Part shown: positions 51,527-60,249 of the stretch, in pieces
How positions within the stretch are numbered: the stretch's first letter is position 1
How the letters are laid out: every line of letters starts with the position of its first letter
DNA from: Mariniphaga sp.
GTDB lineage: Bacteria > Bacteroidota > Bacteroidia > Bacteroidales > Prolixibacteraceae
NCBI GenBank assembly: GCA_024636975.1
Contig: JAGXGA010000031.1
Coordinates: 1 to 61,402 of the forward strand
Reading direction: 5' to 3'
Length of the DNA stretch: 61,402 bases
Notes under the pieces: generated by a model
Database searches by the model: none
Told to the model about the DNA's origin: nothing
The model's input: the letters and a program-made list of their open reading frames with translations, nothing else
Made by a program: the position numbers and the translations under genes

Positions 51527-52045
51527 ATGAGGAAGATAGTTTATTACGTTGCAAGTTCATTAGACGGTTTTATTTCAGGTCCGGATGATGATGTAAGTGG
51601 TTTTGATGTAACAGGAAATGGAGTTGACAAGTATTTGGCAGACTTAGCAAATTTCGATACCGTTATAATGGGCAGGAGTACTTATGAATTTGGCTATAAA
51701 TATGGAATACAACCGGGACAACCTGCTTACCCACATATGAAACATTTTATTTTCTCTAATAATTTGAAACTTGAAAATCCTGATCCAAAGGTCCAGCTGA
51801 AGAAAATTGATCTTAACGAGATAGATCAAATACAAAAGCAAGAAGGTACTGATATATATTTATGTGGCGGTGGACAATTTGCAGGTTGGCTTTTAGAGAA
51901 TCGAAAAATTGATATTCTTAAATTGAAGCTGAATCCGTTGATTTTAGGTGGAGGAACAAAGCTATTTGGTAAGTCCGCTAAAAAATACAAACTGAAATTA
52001 ATTTCCACAAAAGACTATGAGCACGGTTTGCAAATTATAACCTAA
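51527..52045 (+). CDS. Dihydrofolate-reductase-family protein (RibD C-terminal type)
   Basis: A 172-residue protein of the DHFR/RibD-C superfamily: RKIVYYVASSLDGFISGPDD, FDTVIMGRSTYEFGY, HFIFSNNL, TDIYLCGGGQFAGWLL, KLKLNPLILGGGTKLFGKS. The NADPH-binding YLCGGGQ loop is present. These stand-alone versions reduce pterin or flavin precursors or unknown substrates. It is 12 bases downstream of the DUF6064 gene and so in the same operon. Confidence 0.88.
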   Translation: MRKIVYYVASSLDGFISGPDDDVSGFDVTGNGVDKYLADLANFDTVIMGRSTYEFGYKYGIQPGQPAYPHMKHFIFSNNLKLENPDPKVQLKKIDLNEIDQIQKQEGTDIYLCGGGQFAGWLLENRKIDILKLKLNPLILGGGTKLFGKSAKKYKLKLISTKDYEHGLQIIT

Positions 52046-52103
52046 AAAATCGACTATCATAAATGCTAAAAAACTTCTAACTCCAATTTTAAATACATGA
52101 ATT

Positions 52104-52544
52104 ATGAAAACCTTTGGTTTCTTATTGATCAGTTTCACTTTTGTGATTTCAATTGCATACGGGCAGTCAAATGATGAAAAAAAAAACAGGCAATTGGAAA
52201 AGCACTGGACCGAATTACTTGACAAGGGTGATACAACAGCATTATTAAAAATATGGTCGGAGAACTACGTGGTTAACAATCCAAATGGAAGAATTGTGAC
52301 TCCTAAAGATATTGTAGCACTTATGAGAAGTGGACATAAATTCCCCTCAGTTAAAAGAATTATTGAAAACATTACATTCATTCAGGACATTGCGGTTGTA
52401 ATGGGCAAGGAGTTGCAACAGCCTGAAAACATGACAACGAATACTGAGGAATGGATACCACGGAGATTCACCAATGTCTGGATAAAAACTGAAAATGGAT
52501 GGCAGCTGGCAGCAAGGCAGTCATCAAAAGTAAGTGCTGAATAG
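52104..52544 (+). CDS. Exported NTF2-like protein (DUF4440 type)
   Basis: A 146-residue product with a signal peptide (KTFGFLLISFTFVISIAYGQ) and an NTF2-like/SnoaL fold: KHWTELLDKGDTTALLKIWS, ENYVVNNPNGRIVTPKDIVA, IENITFIQDIAVVMGKEL, FTNVWIKTENGWQLAARQ. DUF4440 proteins have a cone-shaped fold that binds small molecules. No catalytic residues are obvious. It begins 58 bases after the reductase. Confidence 0.82.
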   Translation: MKTFGFLLISFTFVISIAYGQSNDEKKNRQLEKHWTELLDKGDTTALLKIWSENYVVNNPNGRIVTPKDIVALMRSGHKFPSVKRIIENITFIQDIAVVMGKELQQPENMTTNTEEWIPRRFTNVWIKTENGWQLAARQSSKVSAE

Positions 52545-52658
52545 CCGAACAGCGTTTATTAAATTTTTAAAACCACCAAATCTTGTTGTGTGGAACATAC
52601 GCACTATTGTTAGTGGCAAGTGTGAGTACCACCTGAGCAGAAATTAAGAAGGTTTAAT

Positions 52659-52946
52659 ATGAGGATAGACAAAAATGAAATTCTGAATAAAATTTGCTAC
52701 ACAGAACTCGTTTATGATCGAATAAACAAAAAGCTGAATTGCAAATATTCCAATTCTGAAATTGAAAAAATGCTTTATGAGATTATTCATGATTCAGATG
52801 AAAATCTCTTTCAAAAAACAGGAAAAAATATCTATCTTACCAATTCCGAACACAATTTAAGATTAACAATAAACTCGAATACATATAGAATTATTACTGT
52901 TGATAAAATTGATAAATTAATAGATTTTAACAATGGAACAAAATAA
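52659..52946 (+). CDS. DUF3781 protein
   Basis: A 95-residue cytoplasmic protein: NEILNKICYTELVYDRINKK, EKMLYEIIHDSDENLFQKTG, KNIYLTNSEHNLRLTINSNT, YRIITVDKI. The G-K-N-(I/W)-Y-(L/V)-x-N...L-T-IN-S...YR-(V/I)-ITA/D pattern identifies DUF3781. The function is unknown. Its 3' end overlaps the arr gene start by 14 bases, suggesting a common cassette. Confidence 0.85.
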   Translation: MRIDKNEILNKICYTELVYDRINKKLNCKYSNSEIEKMLYEIIHDSDENLFQKTGKNIYLTNSEHNLRLTINSNTYRIITVDKIDKLIDFNNGTK

Positions 52947-53382
52947 GAGCAATCAAATATCACACGGACAGGGTGCAACACCTTTTGCACAGACTTATTT
53001 TCACGGGACACGGGTCGAATTAAAAGCAGGCGACCTGATTGAACCTGGTTTCAACTCGAATTACGGACAAAGAAAAAATGCAAAATATATTTTTCTTACA
53101 GCTACTTTAGATGCTGCTGTTTGGGGTGCAGAACTTGCATATGGTGAAGGACGTGAAAAAATTTATTTGGTTGAACCAACAGGACCAATTGTAGATGATC
53201 CTGACCTGACTGATAAAAAATTTCCGGGAAATCCAACAAAGTCTTATCGCTCGACCTATCCTTTCCGGGTTGTGGGTGAAGTTACAAATTGGCAGGGACA
53301 CGCACCGGAACAGGTTAAAGTTATGAAAGAACACCTTGAACGACTTAAGGAACAAGGTATTGATTCACTAAACGATTATTAA
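52933..53382 (+). CDS. arr: Rifampin ADP-ribosyltransferase
   Basis: A 149-residue Arr enzyme: FAQTYFHGTRVELKAGDLIE, FNSNYGQRKNAKYIFLTATL, DAAVWGAELAYGEGREKIYL, VEPTGPIVDDPDLTDKKFPG, NPTKSYRSTYPFRVVGEVTN. The FHGT, YxxxAxxxxxxxWGAE and PNPTxSYR elements of Arr are all present. It inactivates rifampicin by transferring ADP-ribose from NAD+ to a hydroxyl of the drug. It overlaps the DUF3781 gene by 14 bases. The product should be active. Confidence 0.95.
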   Translation: MEQNKSNQISHGQGATPFAQTYFHGTRVELKAGDLIEPGFNSNYGQRKNAKYIFLTATLDAAVWGAELAYGEGREKIYLVEPTGPIVDDPDLTDKKFPGNPTKSYRSTYPFRVVGEVTNWQGHAPEQVKVMKEHLERLKEQGIDSLNDY

Positions 53383-53435
53383 ACCAACCATTCCCTGTTA
53401 TTGTTAGAATAAATCCTATTGCAAACAACAACAAC

Positions 53436-53993
53436 ATGAAATTATCACCAAAAGAACGCGATGAACTTATCAGCACATTAAAAACCCGCTTTGAAAATAA
53501 TACGCACCGGCACAAAGGCATTGAATGGGCCGGTGTGCAGGCAAGGCTGGAGGATAAGGCAGCCGAAAAGAAGCTGTGGACGCTGAATGAGATGGAGCAG
53601 ACCGGTGGCGAACCCGATGTGATTGGAGTGGATGAGGCTACAGGCGAATGCCTGTTCTGCGATTGCTCTGCAGAAAGCCCCAAAGGCCGCAGGAGTCTGT
53701 GCTTCGATGAGGATGCTCTTGCATCACGAAAGCAGAACAAACCTGAGGGCAGCGCTGTTGGCAGGGCAGCCAAAATGGGCATCGGATTGCTTTCTGAAGA
53801 GCAATACCGCGAGCTGCAAAAACTTGACAGTTTCGATTTGAAAACTTCAAGCTGGGTAATTACACCCACTGAAATCCGGAAACGTGGCGGCGCCCTCTTC
53901 TGCGATCGCCGTTACGACCATGTATTTGTTTACCATAACGGAGCCGAATCGTATTACGGTGCACGGGGGTTCCGTGGCATGCTGAAGGTGTAA
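53436..53993 (+). CDS. DUF4256 protein
   Basis: A 185-residue cytoplasmic protein: LSPKERDELISTLKTRFENN, HKGIEWAGVQARLE, LWTLNEMEQTGGEPDVIGVD, TGECLFCDCSAESPKGRRSL, KTSSWVITPTEIRKRGGALF, DRRYDHVFVYHNGAESYYGA. These segments match DUF4256, whose function is unknown. Cys residues in ECLFCDC could bind a metal. It sits 53 bases after arr. Confidence 0.88.
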   Translation: MKLSPKERDELISTLKTRFENNTHRHKGIEWAGVQARLEDKAAEKKLWTLNEMEQTGGEPDVIGVDEATGECLFCDCSAESPKGRRSLCFDEDALASRKQNKPEGSAVGRAAKMGIGLLSEEQYRELQKLDSFDLKTSSWVITPTEIRKRGGALFCDRRYDHVFVYHNGAESYYGARGFRGMLKV

Positions 53994-54200
53994 GGCTGCG
54001 GAGTCGGCATAATTTGGTCCTTTTCTGCTTTAGGAGATGAAGGAAAACTCATAAAAAAAGCTTTAGGATACTATCGGCTGGAAGCATTTCGTCTCATTCG
54101 TCACACAAGTCCAACTCAAAAATTTGATTAACCACCAGACTGGCTCATATGCGGTTCTTGGATAATACGAACAGCTGATCAATCCAATCCACCTCCTTCC

Positions 54201-54258
54201 AAATTCTGCCTGCAAAGCACCACTTGTTTTTAAAATCTTTTTTACCTTTCTATACCTA
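54201..54258 (+). promoter_or_regulatory. Promoter-like dispersed repeat, copy C
   Basis: AAATTCTGCCTGCAAAGCAC, CACTTGTTTTTAAAATCTTT, TTTACCTTTCTATACC. The -7-like TACCTTTC (54243-54250) lies 21 bases before the ATG of the GH9 gene. It is the closest copy to a start codon, hence the promoter idea. Confidence 0.55.
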
Positions 54259-54270
54259 ATTATAATCAAT

Positions 54271-56802
54271 ATGAAGAATCTAACATTATTATCACTTGCA
54301 GTGCTGCTGTTAGCGGCAAGCAATTATACCTCGGGCCAGGATTTGAAACTCAATGATCTTGAATATTTCGAGACGCAAGGCGTCAATGTTCTTGTATACA
54401 GTAATCTTTTTACAGGAGGCTTTAACGATGAGAAGACGGCCGGGATAGAATTGATTCACCATGGAGTCAGAACATCGCAGGGTGGCGCTGTGAGGCTTTC
54501 CAGCACTCCGGAGCAGTGGGATCTTGTTCCTGAAATACCAACCCGGACAGTTGATCGTGAGTCGAATACTATTGAGGCTATATTAAGGTATGAAGATTAT
54601 GATTTTGATTCGCGGGTGGTTGTTACTGCTAAGGGAAAAGGTGTCGAGATAGCTGTTTACCTTAATGAACCCGTTCCCGCGGAACTTGAAGGAAGCGCCG
54701 GATTTAATCTTGAGTTTCTGCCCTCGCAATATTGGGGAAAAACCTATTTGATGGATGGGCGTATCAATCGTTTCTCCCGCTATGTGGTAGGGAACACTAT
54801 TACGAGACCTGACAGTGAAAAACCTAAGCAATTTAAGGGATATATTACTTCCGACGACAGGGGAACCGGCAAATTAATCGAACCGCTTCCTTTGGAAACC
54901 GGACGTACATTACTTCTTGCACCTGATGAACCCAAACGAATGGTGAAAATCACCTCACATGATGCCGACCTTATGCTTTTCGACGGTCGTGTGCTGGCAC
55001 AAAATGGCTGGTATGTAGTCCGCAGTCTGCTTCCGGCAGGAAAAACAGGTAAAGTTTTAACCTGGACAGTTGAACTAAATGCCATTAACGGTTGGATAAG
55101 AGAGCCAAATATTGGTTTCTCCCAGGTGGGCTACCTCCCTTCGCAACCAAAAGTCTCTGTCATTGAACTCGACAAGAAAGCCAAACCGCTTGCAAAAGCA
55201 TCGATATTTAAAATAGGAAACGACGGCACGGAAACAGAAGTATTCAGCGCCAAAATCGAACCCTGGGGTGACTATTACAAATATCACTATGTAAAATTCG
55301 ATTTTTCTTCAGTTAACACCCCCGGCATATACTATATTCAGTATGGCGACTTAAAAACAAATAACTTTTTAATAGAAAATAATGTTTACGATAAAATCAC
55401 CGACGCCACCAGCGATATATGGATCCCAATACATATGAATCACATGTTTGTAAACGAGGCATACAGGGTATGGCACGGCGAGCCTTTTAAGGAAGGTTAT
55501 CTGCAGGCTCCGCCAAACACCGATCATTTCGACCTTCATGCACAAGGACCAACAACCGAAACCAAATATAAAGCGCTGGAATTGATCCCCGGATTAAACA
55601 CTGGTGGTTTTTTCGATGCCGGAGATTTTGATATCGAAACAGGATCAAACATTGGCGTGGTGCAAAACTTTGTTCAGACATGGGAATATTTCAAACCTCA
55701 ACGCGATCAAACTTTTGTTGATCAGGAACAACGTTATGTTGATCTTCACCGTCCGGATGGTACGCCTGACATATTACAGTTTATTGAGCATGGAACAATG
55801 AACCTTGTTGCTCAGGCAGAGATTATCGGTCACATGGCACAAACGCTCTCTAACTCTGTTCTCGATAATTACCATCACCTGGGTGACGCAGCCTCAATTA
55901 CTGACGGCCTTCCCTATAATCCGCACCTTGGTCCTTATGAAGTAGCCCCTGACGGCCGGTCGAGCGGAGTTAAGGATGATATGTGGGCATTTACAAACCG
56001 CAATCCCGGCCTCGATCTCAGGGCAGCAACAATGTTTGCCGCAGCAAGCCGGGCATTGAAGGGATACAACGACGACCTTTCCGAAAGAGCATTGTACCAG
56101 TCAAAAAGACTTCTGAAGGAGGCAACGGAATTACTTGCCAATGAGCCACAGGATCGGCGTGGCTGGGGAAGAGGATCAGCAGATATTTCCACCAATCTTC
56201 AACTCTACATCTCAACCGGGGAGCAACAATATGCCAATAAATTTCAGGAATTATTGTGGCCAGCACTTGAGCGTAGTGTCAGTGGCAATATTTTGACGGC
56301 AATACATGGCATACCCCATATGGATCCAACCTTTAAAGAAAAGCTCCGGCCGTATGTTGTAAAGTACAAGGAATACATCGACGGGCTGGAAAAGGATAAT
56401 CCATACGGAGTACCCATCGGTCTGGGTAACTGGGCAGGAAGCGGAGGCGTGGTGAACTTTGGTACCACTATTTGCTTTGCCAACCAACATTTCCCTGACA
56501 TTGTAGATGCCAGCCATGCTTTCAAATCAACCAACTGGCTGTTTGGCTGCCATCCTTATCACAACTATTCGTTAGTGGCAACAGTGGGCGCCGCTCGTCC
56601 CAAAGAAGTCTTTTATGGAAATAACAGGGCCGATTTCTCATTTATCCCGGGCAATGTTGCTCCGGGTATACTATTCCGGCAACCCGACCACTTTGAAAAC
56701 TACGACGACTGGCCATTTCTTTGGGGACAAAACGAAGGCACGATTGGTGGAAATACAAGTTATTTAATATTTGGATCAGCTTTTAAGGATTTGATAAAAT
56801 AA
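54271..56802 (+). CDS. GH9 cellulase / endoglucanase
   Basis: An 843-residue secreted enzyme (signal KNLTLLSLAVLLLAASNYTS). Residues ~25-270 are a family-specific N-terminal domain; residues ~275-365 are an Ig-like CelD_N domain (NIGFSQVGYLPSQPKVSVIE, PGIYYIQYGD). The (alpha/alpha)6 barrel has NTGGFFDAGDFDIETGS, with the catalytic Asp pair of GH9, and near the end FLWGQNEGTIGGNTSYLIFG with the catalytic Glu. GH9 enzymes hydrolyse beta-1,4-glucans. It is directly followed by a GH3 beta-glucosidase gene 54 bases downstream, giving a two-step cellulose or beta-glucan breakdown set. Confidence 0.9.
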   Translation: MKNLTLLSLAVLLLAASNYTSGQDLKLNDLEYFETQGVNVLVYSNLFTGGFNDEKTAGIELIHHGVRTSQGGAVRLSSTPEQWDLVPEIPTRTVDRESNTIEAILRYEDYDFDSRVVVTAKGKGVEIAVYLNEPVPAELEGSAGFNLEFLPSQYWGKTYLMDGRINRFSRYVVGNTITRPDSEKPKQFKGYITSDDRGTGKLIEPLPLETGRTLLLAPDEPKRMVKITSHDADLMLFDGRVLAQNGWYVVRSLLPAGKTGKVLTWTVELNAINGWIREPNIGFSQVGYLPSQPKVSVIELDKKAKPLAKASIFKIGNDGTETEVFSAKIEPWGDYYKYHYVKFDFSSVNTPGIYYIQYGDLKTNNFLIENNVYDKITDATSDIWIPIHMNHMFVNEAYRVWHGEPFKEGYLQAPPNTDHFDLHAQGPTTETKYKALELIPGLNTGGFFDAGDFDIETGSNIGVVQNFVQTWEYFKPQRDQTFVDQEQRYVDLHRPDGTPDILQFIEHGTMNLVAQAEIIGHMAQTLSNSVLDNYHHLGDAASITDGLPYNPHLGPYEVAPDGRSSGVKDDMWAFTNRNPGLDLRAATMFAAASRALKGYNDDLSERALYQSKRLLKEATELLANEPQDRRGWGRGSADISTNLQLYISTGEQQYANKFQELLWPALERSVSGNILTAIHGIPHMDPTFKEKLRPYVVKYKEYIDGLEKDNPYGVPIGLGNWAGSGGVVNFGTTICFANQHFPDIVDASHAFKSTNWLFGCHPYHNYSLVATVGAARPKEVFYGNNRADFSFIPGNVAPGILFRQPDHFENYDDWPFLWGQNEGTIGGNTSYLIFGSAFKDLIK

Positions 56803-56843
56803 ACAGATTGTTTTTGAGCAGGGTCAAAAGAAAAAAAAACAAC

Positions 56844-56849
56844 AGGAGG
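56844..56849 (+). promoter_or_regulatory. Strong ribosome binding site for the GH3 gene
   Basis: AGGAGG, 7 bases before the ATG at 56857. Such a full Shine-Dalgarno is rare in this window, where most genes have AT-rich leaders. It supports the 56857 start over the later ATG at 56875. Confidence 0.75.
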
Positions 56850-56856
56850 TAAATCA

Positions 56857-59358
56857 ATGAACTTATTTAAAAACATGAATTCATCAAAAAAAAACCACTT
56901 TAACCTGGTGCTACTGGCAGGTGTTGCTACTTTACTTTGTGCCTGCTCTAATACAGAAGATTATCCCAAAGAACCGGATCGTCCCGGATCCAGCAAAGTC
57001 AGGTGGACGGAATCAGTTATGCCGGAAGGTTGGACGAAGGTAACAAATGAGGGCGGAACTACCCTCGGATATTCAGGTAACTCAGGTCTTCAGCTTATTC
57101 AGGTTGACGGATTCGACTTCAAAGATCTCAACAGGAACAATCTGCTGGATCAATTTGAAGACTGGCGTTTAGACTTTGAAACACGGGCTAAAGCCATGGT
57201 TAACGAGATTCCGGTTGAACAGATGATGGGCATGAAGATGAATCCATTCGGTAGGTGGACTGTTAATCCTGATACTTTAGATACTATAATTAAGAATTCC
57301 CTGGACTTGGGTTATCGACAACTGCGGGCTCCCCGCGGGGGATCTGCAGACGCGAGAACAAAAGTTAATTGGAATAACATGGTACAGGAGTACATTGAAA
57401 GCCTTGGTAATATCGTCTGTATACCCGCAGTCTGGATAGATGATCCCAGAACAGGAGACGTATCCGGATGGCCATGCAACCTTGGTTTAGCGGCAACATT
57501 TGATCCTGAAGTTGGAGCTCAATACGGCAGATTGATGTCAGAAGAATGGCGTGCTATGGGGATCTCCATGCAGGTCGCTACACAAATGGATCTGGCTGCA
57601 GAACCAAGATGGAAACGTATTCCCGGAACGTTCGGGGAAGACCCTGCCCTTGCAATGGATATGGCCAGGGCCATAATCAACGGATGGCAATCAACCTACG
57701 ATGAGGAAGGAAATGATTTGGGCTGGGGCAAACACAGTGTGAACAATCAAATGAAACACTTCCCCGGCGATGGCGCCGCAGAAGGTGGTCGCGAATCGCA
57801 TACCCGTGACGGGGCATACAACGTATTCCCGGGCGGTCAGTTTTTTACTCATATCCTGCCGTTTATCGCCTGTATGGATTTGCCAGGAAAAACCAAAACA
57901 GTTTCAGCAGCTATGATCAATTATTCCATCGGCATAGAGGCGGATGGTTCGCCAGTAGGAGGAGAGCGGTTGGGTACCAGCTTCAGTCCATACAAAATCA
58001 ACCAATTGTTGAGAGAAAAGTACGACTGGGATGGCTATATCCTGACTGACTTTGGTATACTTACCAGCAAGGATTATGGTGTTGAAAATTTAACCCAGGC
58101 TGAAAAAATGCTGGCCACACTTGAAGCAGGATGTGATGCCTTCGGAGGTGAGGGCGGAGACGGACAGAAAAGTGTTGATTTAGCTATGGAAGCATACAAA
58201 CTCGGGGTCGCCAGACTTGGTGAGCCCAAAATGAATGAAATCATGAAGAAATCTACTGAAAGGATACTGAGAACCCACTTCAATATCGGCATAGTAGATA
58301 ATCCATATCTCGATCTCAAAGTAGCAGAAACGGTCCCCAACAACACGGAGCATAATGCGGCAGGACACCAGGCACACCTTAAGTCGGTTGTGATGCTGAA
58401 AAACAGTGCCGGCATAATTCACAAGGCATCGGCAGAAGGAGAAAAACCCAGGGTGTATATCCCCAGGATATATTTGGCAGCTACCGGCGGGTGGACCAGA
58501 ACCCCGGCATCCGCAGAGCCTGGATTTGATTTAAAAATAGCCGGAGAATATTACAATGTACTTACTGATGAGCTGGCCGTTAGATTTACAGGCCCCGCTG
58601 ATAAAGAAGGAAATCCAACCCTTTTGCCTGATGATATCCTGCGTGCCTCCAAAGAAGAAATTGCCCGATGCGATTTTGCCCTGGTCAGGATAACCAGCCC
58701 TAAAAACGGAAATCCTACCTTCATGGAGTCGGGAGGTAAGAGGGATGGGGGGCCGGGATCCGTAGGAAGTATAACAGATCGTGAAGAGTTTACATATCTT
58801 CCAATTTCTCTGCAATATCGTCCATATACTGCAGATTCGGAATTTGTACGTCGGGAATCCCTGGGGGGAGACATGATTAAGGTGACAGAGAACGGTTCGG
58901 AGAAACTTGTAAAGGAAAATCGATCATATTTTGGGGAGACGGGAATCATTACCAATGAAAGTCACCTTGATCTTGTGCTAAACACCGCATCTGTAGCAGA
59001 CAAAGTTATTGTTGCACTGGACGTGTCAAATCCTATGATCCTTGAGGAATTCGAAAGCGAGGTTGATGCAATCGTGATAGGATTCGGAGGGAACAGGTCA
59101 GACTATCTGCCCGACAAAGTATTTCTTGAGATTATTACCGGTCAGGTAGAACCGTCAGGGCTGTTGCCAGTTCAGATGCCTGCGAATATGGAGACGGTAG
59201 AGGCGCAATTCGAAGATGTGCCCCGTGATATGGAATGTTACACAGACAGTGACGGCAACACCTATGACTTTGCATTTGGACTGAACTGGTCGGGGGTGAT
59301 AAATGACGACCGAACCGCTAAATATAATGTTCCTCCGATTGCAGGTGAACCACTATAA
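56857..59358 (+). CDS. GH3 beta-glucosidase-type lipoprotein
   Basis: An 833-residue lipoprotein: KKNHFNLVLLAGVATLLCAC gives the lipobox LLCAC. GH3 barrel: YRQLRAPRGGSADART, IVCIPAVWIDDPRTGDVSGW, GISMQVATQMDLAAEPRW, RIPGTFGEDPALAMDMARAI, KHFPGDGAAEGGRESHTRDG, and the nucleophile region YDWDGYILTDFGILTSKDYG (Asp of TDFG). A second alpha/beta domain and a fibronectin-like end follow (FGGNRSDYLPDKVFLEI, YDFAFGLNWSG). It should cut cello-oligosaccharides at the cell surface or in the periplasm, complementing the preceding GH9 enzyme. Confidence 0.9.
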   Translation: MNLFKNMNSSKKNHFNLVLLAGVATLLCACSNTEDYPKEPDRPGSSKVRWTESVMPEGWTKVTNEGGTTLGYSGNSGLQLIQVDGFDFKDLNRNNLLDQFEDWRLDFETRAKAMVNEIPVEQMMGMKMNPFGRWTVNPDTLDTIIKNSLDLGYRQLRAPRGGSADARTKVNWNNMVQEYIESLGNIVCIPAVWIDDPRTGDVSGWPCNLGLAATFDPEVGAQYGRLMSEEWRAMGISMQVATQMDLAAEPRWKRIPGTFGEDPALAMDMARAIINGWQSTYDEEGNDLGWGKHSVNNQMKHFPGDGAAEGGRESHTRDGAYNVFPGGQFFTHILPFIACMDLPGKTKTVSAAMINYSIGIEADGSPVGGERLGTSFSPYKINQLLREKYDWDGYILTDFGILTSKDYGVENLTQAEKMLATLEAGCDAFGGEGGDGQKSVDLAMEAYKLGVARLGEPKMNEIMKKSTERILRTHFNIGIVDNPYLDLKVAETVPNNTEHNAAGHQAHLKSVVMLKNSAGIIHKASAEGEKPRVYIPRIYLAATGGWTRTPASAEPGFDLKIAGEYYNVLTDELAVRFTGPADKEGNPTLLPDDILRASKEEIARCDFALVRITSPKNGNPTFMESGGKRDGGPGSVGSITDREEFTYLPISLQYRPYTADSEFVRRESLGGDMIKVTENGSEKLVKENRSYFGETGIITNESHLDLVLNTASVADKVIVALDVSNPMILEEFESEVDAIVIGFGGNRSDYLPDKVFLEIITGQVEPSGLLPVQMPANMETVEAQFEDVPRDMECYTDSDGNTYDFAFGLNWSGVINDDRTAKYNVPPIAGEPL

Positions 59359-59379
59359 TAAACTGTTAAATATAACAAC

Positions 59380-59757
59380 ATGGAAAATCAAAACATACTT
59401 GGATTAAGAACAGCCATCTATAAAGTTGGTGATATTGATAAAGCAAAAAGTTGGTACGCAAAAACCTTTGAAACGGATCCATACTTTGACGAACCATTCT
59501 ATGTTGGATTTAATATTGGTGGTTACGAACTGGGGCTGCTTCCTGAAGAGAATCCAACAACTGAAAAACAGGAAAGCGTATTTACTTATTGGGGAGTGAA
59601 CGAAATTGAAAAAGTCTATAATCATTTTCTTGATGCTGGTGCAATTGAGCACGAAAAACCGCATAGTGTTGGCGGACCTCTTATGGTTGCATCTGTAAAA
59701 GATCCCTGGAGAAATATTATAGGATTTATTTATAATCCTGTATTTAAGTTAGAGTAG
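59380..59757 (+). CDS. VOC-family (glyoxalase-like) protein
   Basis: A 125-residue small protein: LGLRTAIYKVGDIDKAKSWY, AKTFETDPYFDEPFYVGFNI, GGYELGLLPEE, VNEIEKVYNHFLDAGAIEHE, VASVKDPWRNIIGFIYNP. This is the paired beta-alpha-beta-beta-beta VOC fold used by glyoxalases, dioxygenases and antibiotic-binding proteins. The metal-ligand pattern (E near the C-terminal end of each half) is only partly recognisable. It begins 21 bases after the GH3 stop. Confidence 0.85.
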   Translation: MENQNILGLRTAIYKVGDIDKAKSWYAKTFETDPYFDEPFYVGFNIGGYELGLLPEENPTTEKQESVFTYWGVNEIEKVYNHFLDAGAIEHEKPHSVGGPLMVASVKDPWRNIIGFIYNPVFKLE

Positions 59758-60249
59758 TAGAAATCTATTGGCACCAGTTAGGGAGTTTGCAGGTGTTATA
59801 GCAGGTCAAATTGTTGTACTTAAATGTGGCATACTACTATCTTATAAGCACCTGATTCCGGGTCTTATCAATGAAGTAATTGGGTTAATACCGCAGAAAT
59901 GTTTATACGACAGTTAGTACAATCTATTAAGCTGCTGCAATCCCGGTTCAGGCAACTTCAAAATCTGCTGCAAAGCATCATTTGTTTATTTAATCTTTTA
60001 TATCTTTCCCTGAAATTTTTATAAACCAAATGGTTATAGAGGGTGTACCTTTCCCCCGAATTGGAAAATGTGCAAAAATTGGGACCACTGACCCCGCAAT
60101 TTCAATTACCAAATTAATGAGAAAATAAAAAATGATTGGAATGGCTAAAGCAGAAAAAATAACGGATTTATACATCAAATTAAGCTAACGATAAGCACAG
60201 CGGAAAATTAGGAACTGAACAAAGATAAATATTATCAAAAATCACTTAT
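59758..60249. other. Gene-free spacer before the nuclease gene
   Basis: A 492-base gap. It holds copy D of the dispersed repeat and its operator-like palindrome, listed separately. A small minus-strand frame at 59990-60178 overlaps these and is not convincing. Otherwise AT-rich with no motif. Confidence 0.5.
59960..60038 (+). promoter_or_regulatory. Promoter-like dispersed repeat, copy D, with palindrome
   Basis: AAAATCTGCTGCAAAGCATC, ATTTGTTTATTTAATCTTTT, ATATCTTTCCCTGAAATTTT, then ATAAACCAAATGGTTATA (60021-60038). TTTG (59981-59984) and TATCTTTC (60001-60008) are separated by 16 bases as in copy C. It lies about 210 bases upstream of the nuclease gene. Confidence 0.55.

Noticed and set aside
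59990-60178. A 62-codon minus-strand frame
   Set aside because: It overlaps the promoter-like repeat and the operator-like palindrome and has no recognisable sequence.
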